Positions 1 through 6,301 are shown, counted from the first letter of the stretch. The stretch is DNA of 8,027 nucleotides from Cryptobacterium sp. CAG:338 (GCA_000435475.1 FR896070.1:62774-70800), one strand, 5' to 3'. Notes: generated from the letters alone by a model not told the origin. Numbers and translations are program-made.

Positions 1-316
1 CGCAAAAATTTAGGTGCCCCCCTCCCTGTTTCCGAGAGAAGAACCTCTAGGTCCGGTATGTTCAAACACAAGGATTGTCTTTTCGAAAAACGAAACCTTT
101 ATCACGATGCAATAAGGTTTACCGATTAAATAAGCTTCATTCCTTGCGATAAATGTCATGGGTAAGTGAGACTGATACTAGCAAATGAACAGGCTTTTTA
201 AACCATCCTTGTAACCATTAAGGCGATTTTGTGCACGAATAATACCAACCTGTTGGATAACGTAACGAAATAGCAAATTATTGTAATAAAGCAAAGCCTG
301 TCGAATGATTCTCGCA
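1..316. other. Gene-free left edge of the window
   Basis: I recognise no gene here: no frame gives a protein-like product, and no tRNA, rRNA or mobile-element end is recognisable. Bases 13-29 are a C-rich run (G-rich on the minus strand) that stands out from the AT-rich surroundings. Bases 93-99 and 114-120 form a 7-bp inverted repeat (AAACCTT/AAGGTTT) which on the minus strand is followed by TCGTTTTTCG, making a weak terminator-like shape. Since every gene in the window points left, this is probably the promoter and leader of the next minus-strand gene beyond base 1; that is inference. Confidence 0.4.
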
Positions 317-350
317 ACAAAAAAGCCGATCTAAGAATTTTAGATCGGCT
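317..350 (-). terminator. Rho-independent terminator after ppaC
   Basis: Bases 324-334 (AGCCGATCTAA) and 340-350 (TTAGATCGGCT) form a perfect 11-bp stem with a 5-base loop. On the minus strand the stem is followed directly by TTTTTTGTTG, the U-tract of an intrinsic terminator. It lies about 220 bases past the ppaC stop, with no other gene between, so it most likely ends the ppaC transcript and gives it a long 3' untranslated region. Confidence 0.85.
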
Positions 351-402
351 CATGATTTCAGGTTGGTCGCGTAACGGCTTAAAACTTAACGCTAAAAAGG
401 TG

Positions 403-559
403 CGTGGCACATCAAAACGCGCAACGAAACATCCAACACACAGTGCGCCAGAACGTACCACACACCAAAACATACAACATGCCAAAACGTATAGCATTGT
501 CAAAGCGTTGCGGCACATCAAAGCACTACGAAGCGTAAGACGCCGTACCACTCAAAACA
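403..559 (-). repeat. Degenerate ~17-bp tandem repeat ladder
   Basis: On the plus strand this stretch divides into nine units of 17-19 bp beginning at 403, 422, 439, 456, 473, 490, 508, 526 and 543. Most end in an anchor close to CAAAACG (for example at 413, 466, 483, 501, 519 and 553). The last six bases of each unit are far better conserved than the rest. The units are too diverged to be a recent duplication. The ladder lies in the predicted 3' untranslated region of ppaC, between its stop and the terminator. Open frames cross it on both strands but look like by-products of the repeat. The division was made by eye. Confidence 0.5.
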
Positions 560-571
560 CTCGTATAGAAA

Positions 572-1945
572 TTACGCCTCCAGCAAAGGAGCAGCAACTT
601 GCTTTTTACGAGACAGTACGCCAGGCATCCAAACTGCAGCAGAAGAATCAATGCCAAAGACTTTATCGATCTTCTTATGGTCGCCTTCAACTAGGAAGTT
701 TGAACCCTCCGCAATAATGTCAGTCACCAGAAGGAGCACAAATTCGTATCCGTTCTTTTCTTTCAGCTCACGCAAGAATTCACGAATTTCCTCTTCACGC
801 TGCATAACCGCATCAAGGGTAACCGTTTCATGCTGAGCAATCAGAATCGTGCCCTCGGGAATCTTGAACTCTTTAGAGTCAGCGGTAACTAAAGTTTTGA
901 CATCCATTTCCGCGTCGCCGCCGCGTGCATTGAATACATGCAACCCAAATTCGGTAGCATCCTTTCCAATGATGCCCGCCAAGAATTCAACCTGTTCACG
1001 ATCAACATCCGTTGCCGTAGGTGACTTCAGAATAACGGTATCGGTCATGATTGCAGAAAGAAGGGTTGCGGCAATACCTTCAGGAATATCAATACCCGCA
1101 TCACGGAGCTTCAAGGTAACGATGGTAGCAGAAGAGCCTACTGGCACATTAGTGAAGTGAATAGGCTGATTAGTGCTTACATCGCCAATACGATGATGGT
1201 CAACAATTTCGACGATTTCTGCCTCTTTCAAACCGTCTACCGCTTGGGAAAATTCGTTATGGTCAACCAACGCCACCTTACGACGAGGTTTAACAGCAAC
1301 ATCGGAGCGAGTTACGATACCAACCGCAAACCCATTTTCATCGAGCACTACCGCCTCGCGAAGTTCGTTTACCATAAGGTCTTCAAACACATCGTTGAAC
1401 AAGTCATCAGGAGCAACAACCATAGGACGATTGTCTACCAAACTCATAATGTCTTGAGTGAGCGAAGCCTGTAAATCTGCCGCGATAGCGCTTGCGGATT
1501 GCTCATTTGCCTCTTTTGCTTCGCGGCAAACCGTAGAAATATAGCGCTCAGCAATTTTGCGAGATGAAACCACTCCTGCATATTTGCCGTTTTCATCTGT
1601 TACCACGATCGAGCGAATATCATGAACCGCCAACAGCTGAGAAGCCTCAAGCAATGTGGCGCTCCCAGGAAGACTGATCACTGGAGCACTCATAATGTCG
1701 CTCACGCGTGCAAAAACATGAGGAATAAGCTGAGGTGCTTCGATGCCATATTCCGAAAGAATAGCTTCGGATTCCTCTGGCAAAGGACCAAGACGACAAG
1801 GAATATATTCATATTCTTCTGCATCAGGATTTTGCGCTAATGCGCGTTTCATCATTTCATTTTTATAGTAGGCAAATCCCACCGAAGCCGCGATGGAATC
1901 ATTGTCGGGATTTTTATGACCGACGACAAGAACGGGCGTAGCCAT
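572..1945 (-). CDS. ppaC: Manganese-dependent inorganic pyrophosphatase with CBS domains (family II)
   Basis: Hydrolyses pyrophosphate to two phosphates in the cytoplasm, pulling biosynthetic reactions forward. The 457-residue product has the DHH catalytic domain split by a regulatory insert. Residues 9-18 (GHKNPDNDSI) supply His10, Asp14 and Asp16. CBS domain 1 spans about 76-135 and CBS domain 2 about 164-217. The DHH domain resumes with VDHN (Asp228, His229), VDHH (Asp249, His250, His251) and Asp302, and the C-terminal DHHA2 domain ends in the substrate-binding SRKKQ (445-449). CBS domains in this family bind adenine nucleotides, so regulation by AMP/ADP/ATP is expected. The DRTGG domain found in longer relatives is absent; only about 25 residues join the two CBS domains. 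I chose the ATG at 1945 because AGAGGAGG lies just upstream and the family motif begins directly after; a longer frame back to 1984 adds 13 unconvincing residues. Confidence 0.95.
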   Translation of the reverse strand: MATPVLVVGHKNPDNDSIAASVGFAYYKNEMMKRALAQNPDAEEYEYIPCRLGPLPEESEAILSEYGIEAPQLIPHVFARVSDIMSAPVISLPGSATLLEASQLLAVHDIRSIVVTDENGKYAGVVSSRKIAERYISTVCREAKEANEQSASAIAADLQASLTQDIMSLVDNRPMVVAPDDLFNDVFEDLMVNELREAVVLDENGFAVGIVTRSDVAVKPRRKVALVDHNEFSQAVDGLKEAEIVEIVDHHRIGDVSTNQPIHFTNVPVGSSATIVTLKLRDAGIDIPEGIAATLLSAIMTDTVILKSPTATDVDREQVEFLAGIIGKDATEFGLHVFNARGGDAEMDVKTLVTADSKEFKIPEGTILIAQHETVTLDAVMQREEEIREFLRELKEKNGYEFVLLLVTDIIAEGSNFLVEGDHKKIDKVFGIDSSAAVWMPGVLSRKKQVAAPLLEA

Positions 1946-1949
1946 TCGA

Positions 1950-1957
1950 CCTCCTCT
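1950..1957 (-). promoter_or_regulatory. Ribosome binding site of ppaC
   Basis: AGAGGAGG on the minus strand, four bases before the ATG at 1945. It decides the start in favour of that ATG over the in-frame ATG at 1984, which lacks such a site. Confidence 0.85.
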
Positions 1958-1960
1958 AGC

Positions 1961-1982
1961 GTACAGATACGCATACATGTAC
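1961..1982. promoter_or_regulatory. Imperfect inverted repeat in the ppaC leader
   Basis: The 22-bp stretch starts GTACA and ends TGTAC, with further symmetric positions inside (TA..GC..TA). It lies between a possible -10 hexamer (TACAAT on the minus strand, 1999-1994) and the ppaC ribosome binding site, a usual place for a repressor site. No regulator is known to me for this sequence. Confidence 0.25.
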
Positions 1983-1999
1983 AAATTGACTTTATTGTA

Positions 2000-2023
2000 A
2001 GCGCTCTTTGGATAAAGAGCGCT
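2000..2023. other. Perfect 10-bp hairpin between the PQ-loop gene and ppaC
   Basis: AGCGCTCTTT (2000-2009) and AAAGAGCGCT (2014-2023) are exact inverted repeats around a 4-base loop. In the minus-strand transcript the T-run (CTTTTT) sits before the stem and the bases after it are TACAATAAAG, so it is not a textbook terminator for the upstream gene. On the plus strand it is followed by A's, so it does not fit there either. It may be an mRNA-stabilising or attenuating hairpin, or part of the ppaC promoter region. Confidence 0.6.
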
Positions 2024-2058
2024 AAAAAGACCAAAGAATTCGTGAGCTGATAAGCAAA

Positions 2059-2343
2059 TTAGATTTGCGTCTTTTCGTATGCGGCATCAATACGAAGGTT
2101 ACGCGCATAGATAGCCCAATTCGCCCCTAATGCCGCTAAGTTAAGAAAGTAGACGATAAGCACCCAATTAAGATTCCCGCTCACAAACTTCGCGGCAATA
2201 CCCGCAAAATAACCCAAGGTGATCAAACCAAGAAATTGCCAACTTGTTCCTGCGGCAGTGCGCGCCTTAAAAGACTTCCATGCATTCATCGGCCATGACA
2301 AACCAAAACAAACGAGCATTATCGCTTCAAGTATTTCTGCCAT
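2059..2343 (-). CDS. Small PQ-loop/SemiSWEET-like membrane protein
   Basis: A 94-residue hydrophobic protein with three predicted membrane helices at about 4-20, 35-54 and 59-79, and a charged C-terminus. The loop after helix 1 (WPMNAWKSFKARTAAGTS, 17-34) has a proline at the helix end, a basic K..K.R stretch and a GTS segment. This resembles the PQ-loop repeat of SWEET/SemiSWEET transporters and small uncharacterised bacterial relatives; the canonical PQ pair is PM here. A three-helix single repeat would have to dimerise to make a transport path. The substrate cannot be read from the sequence. I start at the ATG at 2343, where helix 1 follows at once and GGAAGGCGGA lies upstream; the frame stays open back to 2463, but that extension is charged and unlike the family. 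It sits between pcrA and ppaC with gaps of more than 100 bp on both sides, so it may be transcribed alone. Confidence 0.75.
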   Translation of the reverse strand: MAEILEAIMLVCFGLSWPMNAWKSFKARTAAGTSWQFLGLITLGYFAGIAAKFVSGNLNWVLIVYFLNLAALGANWAIYARNLRIDAAYEKTQI

Positions 2344-2467
2344 ACGAACTAATTCCGCCTTCCACTTACTCTCTCGCCTTCTCCCGAAGAGCACCTTTTC
2401 TCGAACATCGATTCTTGTGTTCGACCCAAAATTACGTCCGACCCAAAAGAACTCGATGCCCACACAG

Positions 2468-2491
2468 AAAGAGCACCCAGAGGTGCCCTTT
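2468..2491 (-). terminator. Possible weak terminator after pcrA
   Basis: AAAG-A-GCACC and GGTGC-C-CTTT pair around the loop CAGA, nine pairs with one internal mismatch. On the minus strand the stem ends in CTTTCTGTGTG, which is only modestly U-rich. It lies 64 bases past the pcrA stop and is the better placed of the two hairpins to end the pcrA transcript, but it is weak. Confidence 0.35.
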
Positions 2492-2499
2492 GCTCCGCA

Positions 2500-2530
2500 G
2501 GAGTATTAAAAGCCTTGCCTTTGATACTCC
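2500..2530 (+). terminator. Hairpin with T-rich tail on the plus strand
   Basis: GGAGTATTAAA (2500-2510) pairs with TTTGATACTCC (2520-2530), 11 pairs including one G-T, around a 9-base loop. The T-rich tail TTGTTTTGTTT follows on the plus strand, so as an intrinsic terminator it would stop plus-strand transcription, opposite to every gene here. It lies 24 bases past the pcrA stop. It may block antisense transcripts from entering pcrA, or only protect the pcrA mRNA 3' end. Confidence 0.45.
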
Positions 2531-2554
2531 TTGTTTTGTTTCAATAATGGTTCG

Positions 2555-4912
2555 TTAGCCAATTTTCACAATAGGCGCATAATCCTTTAGGAGTTTTTTC
2601 GTCTGGCCCGTACGCGAGAATCGCACGTGAAGGGTATCGCCCTCAACCTTAACAATAGTGCCACGACCAAATACTTTATGGTCTACGGTATCGCCTTTAG
2701 CAAAACTCATACGCGCTGCCGCTTTTTTGCCTGCGTTAGGGTTGGTACGTGTCGCAAGCGGTTTTTGACGAGGACGAGAACCTGAAGCGCTTGATTGGCC
2801 AAAAACTCGTCCACCGCCTGCTTCCACACCAGAACCCGCAATACCACGACGGCTGCCGCGCTTTTCCCAGCCTGACCCCGAAAAGCCAGCAGACCCCATA
2901 CCGATATTGTGGCGAAGCTCGGAAGGAATCTCAGCAATAAAACGCGAAGGTGGATTGGCGCTTGATTGTCCAAAAATTTGACGAGTAAAGGCGTTTGTCA
3001 GGTACAGACGTTTGCGAGCACGAGTGATAGCAACATAACAAAGTCGACGCTCTTCTTCGAGCCCTTGCGTATCCTGAGAAGAATTGCCATGCGGGAAAAG
3101 TGATTCTTCCATGCCTGCTACAAAAACGCAGTCAAATTCAAGACCCTTTGCGGAGTGAATTGTCATGAGCGTTACTGCCGCACCATCGTCGCTCATGGTA
3201 TCCATATCGGTTCTAAGCGTTACCCATTCGGTAAAGTCAGCTAAAGAATTTGCCTGGAAGGTGCGTACGGGAGGCTCGCTTTCATTCAATGAAGCATCTT
3301 CCCTATCGGGAGAAGGTGCTTCAAATAATGCATCGGCATCGTCGTGGGTTTGAGCATATTCGTCAACAACGCCAAAAAACTCTTGAATGTTTTCGATACG
3401 CCCTTGAGCATCATCGGAGCCAACAGCGCGATAGGCATCAATTATTCCCGCCTTATCCACGATCATCTCAACTACTTTGCGAAGATCACCTTCGTAGGTT
3501 TGGGCTTCATGGATGAGCGCCACAAATTCACCAATAGCACGACGAGTATTGGGACGAATTGCTTCATCGGCAATACAAAGTTCAGCTGCTTGCAAAAAGG
3601 TACATTCTGTCTCGCGCGCTACATAATCAATATGCTCGATCGTGGTACCACCAATGCCACGCTTAGGCGTATTGATAACGCGGCGTGCTGCAATATCATT
3701 TGCAGGATTGACCACCAAACTCAGATACGCCATAACATCTCGAATTTCCGCACGATCAAAGAAGCGAGTTCCCCCCACTAAGCGATAAGGCACGCCTGCG
3801 CGCAGAAGCATATCTTCAAGCATGCGGCTCTGCGCATTCGTGCGATAAAACACCGCAATTTGGTTATAAGGCATGCCTGATGCGTGTTGTTTTTCGATCT
3901 CCGAAGCGATCCAACGACCCTCATCGCGTTCGTCGGTAGCCATGTAAACCGAAATTTTTTCACCTGCTGGCTGAGAGGTAAAAAGCTTTTTGGGCTTTCT
4001 GGTCACGTTGTTGGCAATAACCGCATTCGCAGCATCCAGAATATTGCCCATGGAACGATAATTTTCTTCCAGTTTCACCACATGAGCATTCGGATAATCT
4101 TTCTCGAAGTCGAGAATATTGCGCAGATCGGCACCACGCCATGAATAAATAGACTGGTCATCGTCGCCAACAACCATAATATTTTGATGGGCAGCTGCCA
4201 AAAGCTGCGTTAAAGCATACTGCGCATGGTTAGTATCCTGGTATTCGTCTACCAAAATATAGAGAAAGCGTTTTTGGTACGACGCCAACACGTCTTCGTG
4301 ATTTTTTAAAAGAAGCCAGCTATAAAGCAAAAGATCGTCAAAATCGAACGCATTCAGCTGACGGAGGCGTTCCTGCAAACGGGTATATACCCGTGCTGCA
4401 ACCTTCGCTACAGGATCGCTCCCCCGTTCCGCTTCCTGTGCAAAGACTTCAGCTACCTGCAAATCATTTTTCGCCTTGGAAATACGATTTCGAATAGCAG
4501 GTACTGGAAAGCGCTTTTCGTCTATGTTGAGCTCTCCATATATTTGCTTCACTAAACGCTTCGAATCGTCGTCATCGTAAATAGTGAAACCAGAAGCAAA
4601 TCCAAGACGCTCACAATCGGCGCGCAAGATACGCACGCACATACTATGGAAAGTAGAAACCCACATACCACGCGCATAAGGACCGATAAGACCGCCCAAG
4701 CGCTCACGCATTTCAGCAGCGGCTTTATTCGTAAACGTAATAGCCATAATTTGCCAGGGCGCTACCCCTAAATCATCAACAAGATGAGCGATACGATGGG
4801 TCAGAACGCGGGTTTTGCCACTACCGGCACCCGCCAACACAAGAAGCGGTCCTTCCGTACAAAGAACCGCTTCCTTTTGAGGACCATTTAAGCTTGAAAG
4901 ATCAATAGGCAT
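2555..4912 (-). CDS. pcrA: ATP-dependent DNA helicase PcrA/UvrD (superfamily 1A)
   Basis: A 3'-5' DNA helicase of nucleotide excision repair, plasmid replication and removal of RecA filaments or stalled RNA polymerase. The 785-residue protein is full length for the family. Visible motifs: Q motif LNGPQKEAV (8-16), Walker A AGAGSGKT (27-34), motif Ia AITFTNKAA (57-65), Walker B DEYQD (222-226), motif III GDDDQSIYSWRGAD (249-262), motif IV NYRS (284-287), YRTNAQSR (356-363), motif V TIHSAKGLEFDCV (584-596) and motif VI YVAITRARK (626-634). Residues about 672-735 are a Gly/Ser/Arg-rich linker. Residues 736-785 form a Tudor-like tail (FAKGDTVDHKVFGRGTIVKV), the module that binds RNA polymerase in PcrA. 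An acidic stretch at 519-547 in the 2B region is probably a surface loop. The ATG at 4912 follows GAAAGGGA at normal distance and puts the Q motif at residue 8. It is separated by 247 bp from aroF, so it probably has its own promoter. Confidence 0.97.
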   Translation of the reverse strand: MPIDLSSLNGPQKEAVLCTEGPLLVLAGAGSGKTRVLTHRIAHLVDDLGVAPWQIMAITFTNKAAAEMRERLGGLIGPYARGMWVSTFHSMCVRILRADCERLGFASGFTIYDDDDSKRLVKQIYGELNIDEKRFPVPAIRNRISKAKNDLQVAEVFAQEAERGSDPVAKVAARVYTRLQERLRQLNAFDFDDLLLYSWLLLKNHEDVLASYQKRFLYILVDEYQDTNHAQYALTQLLAAAHQNIMVVGDDDQSIYSWRGADLRNILDFEKDYPNAHVVKLEENYRSMGNILDAANAVIANNVTRKPKKLFTSQPAGEKISVYMATDERDEGRWIASEIEKQHASGMPYNQIAVFYRTNAQSRMLEDMLLRAGVPYRLVGGTRFFDRAEIRDVMAYLSLVVNPANDIAARRVINTPKRGIGGTTIEHIDYVARETECTFLQAAELCIADEAIRPNTRRAIGEFVALIHEAQTYEGDLRKVVEMIVDKAGIIDAYRAVGSDDAQGRIENIQEFFGVVDEYAQTHDDADALFEAPSPDREDASLNESEPPVRTFQANSLADFTEWVTLRTDMDTMSDDGAAVTLMTIHSAKGLEFDCVFVAGMEESLFPHGNSSQDTQGLEEERRLCYVAITRARKRLYLTNAFTRQIFGQSSANPPSRFIAEIPSELRHNIGMGSAGFSGSGWEKRGSRRGIAGSGVEAGGGRVFGQSSASGSRPRQKPLATRTNPNAGKKAAARMSFAKGDTVDHKVFGRGTIVKVEGDTLHVRFSRTGQTKKLLKDYAPIVKIG

Positions 4913-5159
4913 ACAGGAATCCCTTTCACCTACACGTACGTTTAACGCTCCAATAAACTACCATGCTTTTTGCGTCATCTTTTGCCGTACAGATGTTACC
5001 TCTATACGTGTCTCTATCCAGCAGTTCTCTACTTTCTGGTCATCCTTATAAATCGTGACCTTAATAAGACCCCACAATGACGCCGCGCATCTAAGCAATA
5101 AGCCACCTCTTAAAGTGTGGATTTGTATTGTAGCGCTTAAATCACTCAAGCTTTAGAGG
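4913..5159 (-). other. Intergenic region between aroF and pcrA
   Basis: No gene is supported. Directly after the aroF stop, ACCTCTAAAG (5160-5151) can pair with CTTTAAGAGGT (5114-5104) with one bulge around a 36-base loop; no U-run follows, so termination there is doubtful. Inside that loop TTGAGT (5149-5144) and TACAAA (5127-5122) are spaced 16 bp on the minus strand, a weak sigma-70-like match that could drive pcrA. A 63-codon frame from a TTG (5149-4958) lacks a ribosome binding site and any recognisable motif. Confidence 0.4.
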
Positions 5160-5957
5160 TTACACAATCTTCTTTCCGAATACTGCCGCGATTTCACGCA
5201 ACTGTCCTACCAATTCCGTAAACTGAGCGGGCGTTAATTGCTGGGGACCATCAGAAAGAGCCTTTGTTGGATCCGGATGAACCTCGATCATGAGACTATC
5301 GCAACCCGACGCTACCGCTGCATAAGCCAACGAAGGAACCAGGTCGCGAACACCCGCAGGATGTGAAACATCCACGCAAATTGGGAATATTGACTGCTTA
5401 TGAATTACGGGTACCGCAGAAATATCAAGCGTGAAACGCGTTGCGGTTTCGAAGGTACGCAGACCTCGTTCGCAAAGCACGATGTTGTCGTTGCCATTCA
5501 TGGTGAGATATTCCGTAGCAGACAGCCATTCCGAAATGCTACCCGCTAAGCCACGCTTAAGCAAAACCATCTTGTGGGATTCCGCCGTTACCGCACCCAC
5601 GTTTTTCAGAAGGCTGAAATTCTGCATATTGCGAGCACCAATTTGAAGACCATCAACATAGGAATGCACCATTTCGCAATGTGCAGAATCCATTACTTCT
5701 GTCAGTGTTTTTAGTCCGTACTTTTCACCACTGGCCTTCATTATCTTGAGGCCTTCTTCTCCTAATCCTTGGAAAGAATGGGGATTGGTACGAGGTTTAA
5801 AGGCGCCGCCGCGAATCCACGTCAAACCCAAATCCGCGATGCAGCGCGCTACTTCGTCAAATTGCTCTTCAGATTCAACAGAACAGGGACCAGCATAGAT
5901 AGTAATTTCATCGGTCCTGGCCCCGTAATCTGGCAGGGATGAGAGCTTATTGATCAC
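5160..5957 (-). CDS. aroF: 3-deoxy-7-phosphoheptulonate (DAHP) synthase, type I-beta
   Basis: Condenses phosphoenolpyruvate with erythrose 4-phosphate to DAHP, the first step of the shikimate pathway. The 265-residue product is a bare TIM-barrel with no N-terminal ACT/ferredoxin-like or chorismate mutase domain, about the size of the unregulated archaeal type. Motifs: AGPCSVE (22-28), GGAFKPRTNPHSFQG (50-64), IGARNMQN (106-113), LLKRG (132-136), CERGLRTFE (162-170), DVSHPAG (196-202), IEVHPDP (224-230) and ALSDGPQQL (233-241). Expected metal ligands Cys25, His199, Glu225 and Asp236 are all present. KPRTNP favours DAHP synthase over the related KDO-8-phosphate synthase. The start is a GTG at 5957 behind AAAGAGGTG. 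It overlaps the end of the chorismate mutase gene by 11 bases in another frame, implying coupled translation. With no allosteric domain of its own, it may be controlled through the mutase; that is inference. Confidence 0.95.
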   Translation of the reverse strand: MINKLSSLPDYGARTDEITIYAGPCSVESEEQFDEVARCIADLGLTWIRGGAFKPRTNPHSFQGLGEEGLKIMKASGEKYGLKTLTEVMDSAHCEMVHSYVDGLQIGARNMQNFSLLKNVGAVTAESHKMVLLKRGLAGSISEWLSATEYLTMNGNDNIVLCERGLRTFETATRFTLDISAVPVIHKQSIFPICVDVSHPAGVRDLVPSLAYAAVASGCDSLMIEVHPDPTKALSDGPQQLTPAQFTELVGQLREIAAVFGKKIV

Positions 5958-6234
5958 GTGATGGCACCTCTTTCATTACTTTTAGAATGCCTCGATAGAT
6001 CTCTATTAAGTTTTCGTTGTACATAGGTCCGTCATTGTAAGACGCAATACGCTCGAAAATTTCTTCTTCACGCTTTGGATCATATAAACCCATGTGAGCA
6101 CTAGGCTTCAAAGCACGAATATCCAATGAATAGCCCGCACGTTCATTCAGGAGAGCAACCAATTTTTGATCCACTTCGTCAATTTTGGTGCGGTATTCCT
6201 CAATTTTTGCGAAAGCATCATTTTGTTCCGGCAT
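5947..6234 (-). CDS. aroQ: Chorismate mutase, AroQ type
   Basis: Converts chorismate to prephenate, the branch leading to phenylalanine and tyrosine. The 95-residue all-helical protein matches the AroQ fold. Residues in the positions of the E. coli active site are visible: Arg15 in EYRTKID (13-19), Arg32 in LLNERAG (28-34), Lys43 in RALK (40-43), and Asp52 and Arg55 in YDPKRE (51-56). The last helix (about 74-88) is YRGILKVMKE, so the residue standing for E. coli Gln88 is a charged one, as in several other AroQ proteins. In Bacillus-type organisms this domain is fused to the N-terminus of the same type of DAHP synthase and makes it sensitive to chorismate or prephenate; here the two are separate but overlap. 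I start at the ATG at 6234 because AGGAAAGGA lies just before it; the frame is open to 6309 but that extension covers the promoter-like region. Confidence 0.92.
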   Translation of the reverse strand: MPEQNDAFAKIEEYRTKIDEVDQKLVALLNERAGYSLDIRALKPSAHMGLYDPKREEEIFERIASYNDGPMYNENLIEIYRGILKVMKEVPSRDQ

Positions 6235-6241
6235 TCTTGAT

Positions 6242-6250
6242 TCCTTTCCT
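6242..6250 (-). promoter_or_regulatory. Ribosome binding site of aroQ
   Basis: AGGAAAGGA on the minus strand, seven bases before the ATG at 6234. It supports this internal start over the in-frame ATG 75 bases upstream. Confidence 0.8.
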
Positions 6251-6255
6251 ACCTT

Positions 6256-6274
6256 GCGTCCAAGTACCAGACGC
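6256..6274 (-). other. Small hairpin in the aroQ leader
   Basis: GCGTC (6256-6260) and GACGC (6270-6274) pair around a 9-base loop, a few bases upstream of the aroQ ribosome binding site. It could affect translation initiation, but a 5-bp stem is common by chance. Confidence 0.25.
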
Positions 6275-6281
6275 GTCACTT

Positions 6282-6301
6282 TACTATAGCAAAGTATAGT
6301 A
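6282..6301 (-). promoter_or_regulatory. Inverted repeat overlapping the likely aroQ-aroF promoter
   Basis: TACTATA-N6-TATAGTA is an exact 7-bp inverted repeat. Read on the minus strand it contains two good -10 hexamers, TATACT (6298-6293) and TATAGT (6288-6283), each 5 of 6 to consensus, 49 to 64 bases before the aroQ start. The -35 is poor: TTGCCT, 15 bp before TATAGT, is the best candidate. A palindrome over a promoter suggests a repressor operator, which fits a feedback-controlled pathway. I cannot name the regulator, and the symmetry could partly follow from two TATA-like hexamers. Confidence 0.45.

Noticed and set aside
13..60. PreQ1 or PyrR-type RNA element on the minus strand
   Set aside because: AGAGGTTC resembles the start of such elements, but the required pairing partners and downstream segment are missing.
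198..551. 117-codon minus-strand frame downstream of ppaC
   Set aside because: It runs through the strong terminator hairpin at 317-350 and the degenerate repeat ladder, and its product is a Cys-rich sequence unlike any family.
403..559. CRISPR array
   Set aside because: Units are only 17-19 bp, contiguous and degenerate, without identical repeats separated by unique spacers, and no cas gene is near.
352..717. 121-codon plus-strand frame
   Set aside because: Its first half is translation of the 17-bp ladder and its second half is antisense to the ppaC C-terminus; no ribosome binding site or recognisable motif.
1946..1984. N-terminal extension of ppaC to the ATG at 1984
   Set aside because: The extra 13 residues do not belong to the family, and AGAGGAGG is placed for the ATG at 1945.
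2344..2463. 40-residue N-terminal extension of the PQ-loop protein
   Set aside because: The extension is charged and non-membrane, and overlaps the intergenic region after pcrA. The internal ATG directly precedes helix 1.
4958..5149. 63-codon minus-strand frame between aroF and pcrA
   Set aside because: TTG start without a ribosome binding site, overlaps a possible promoter and hairpin, and shows no motif. I keep the region as intergenic.
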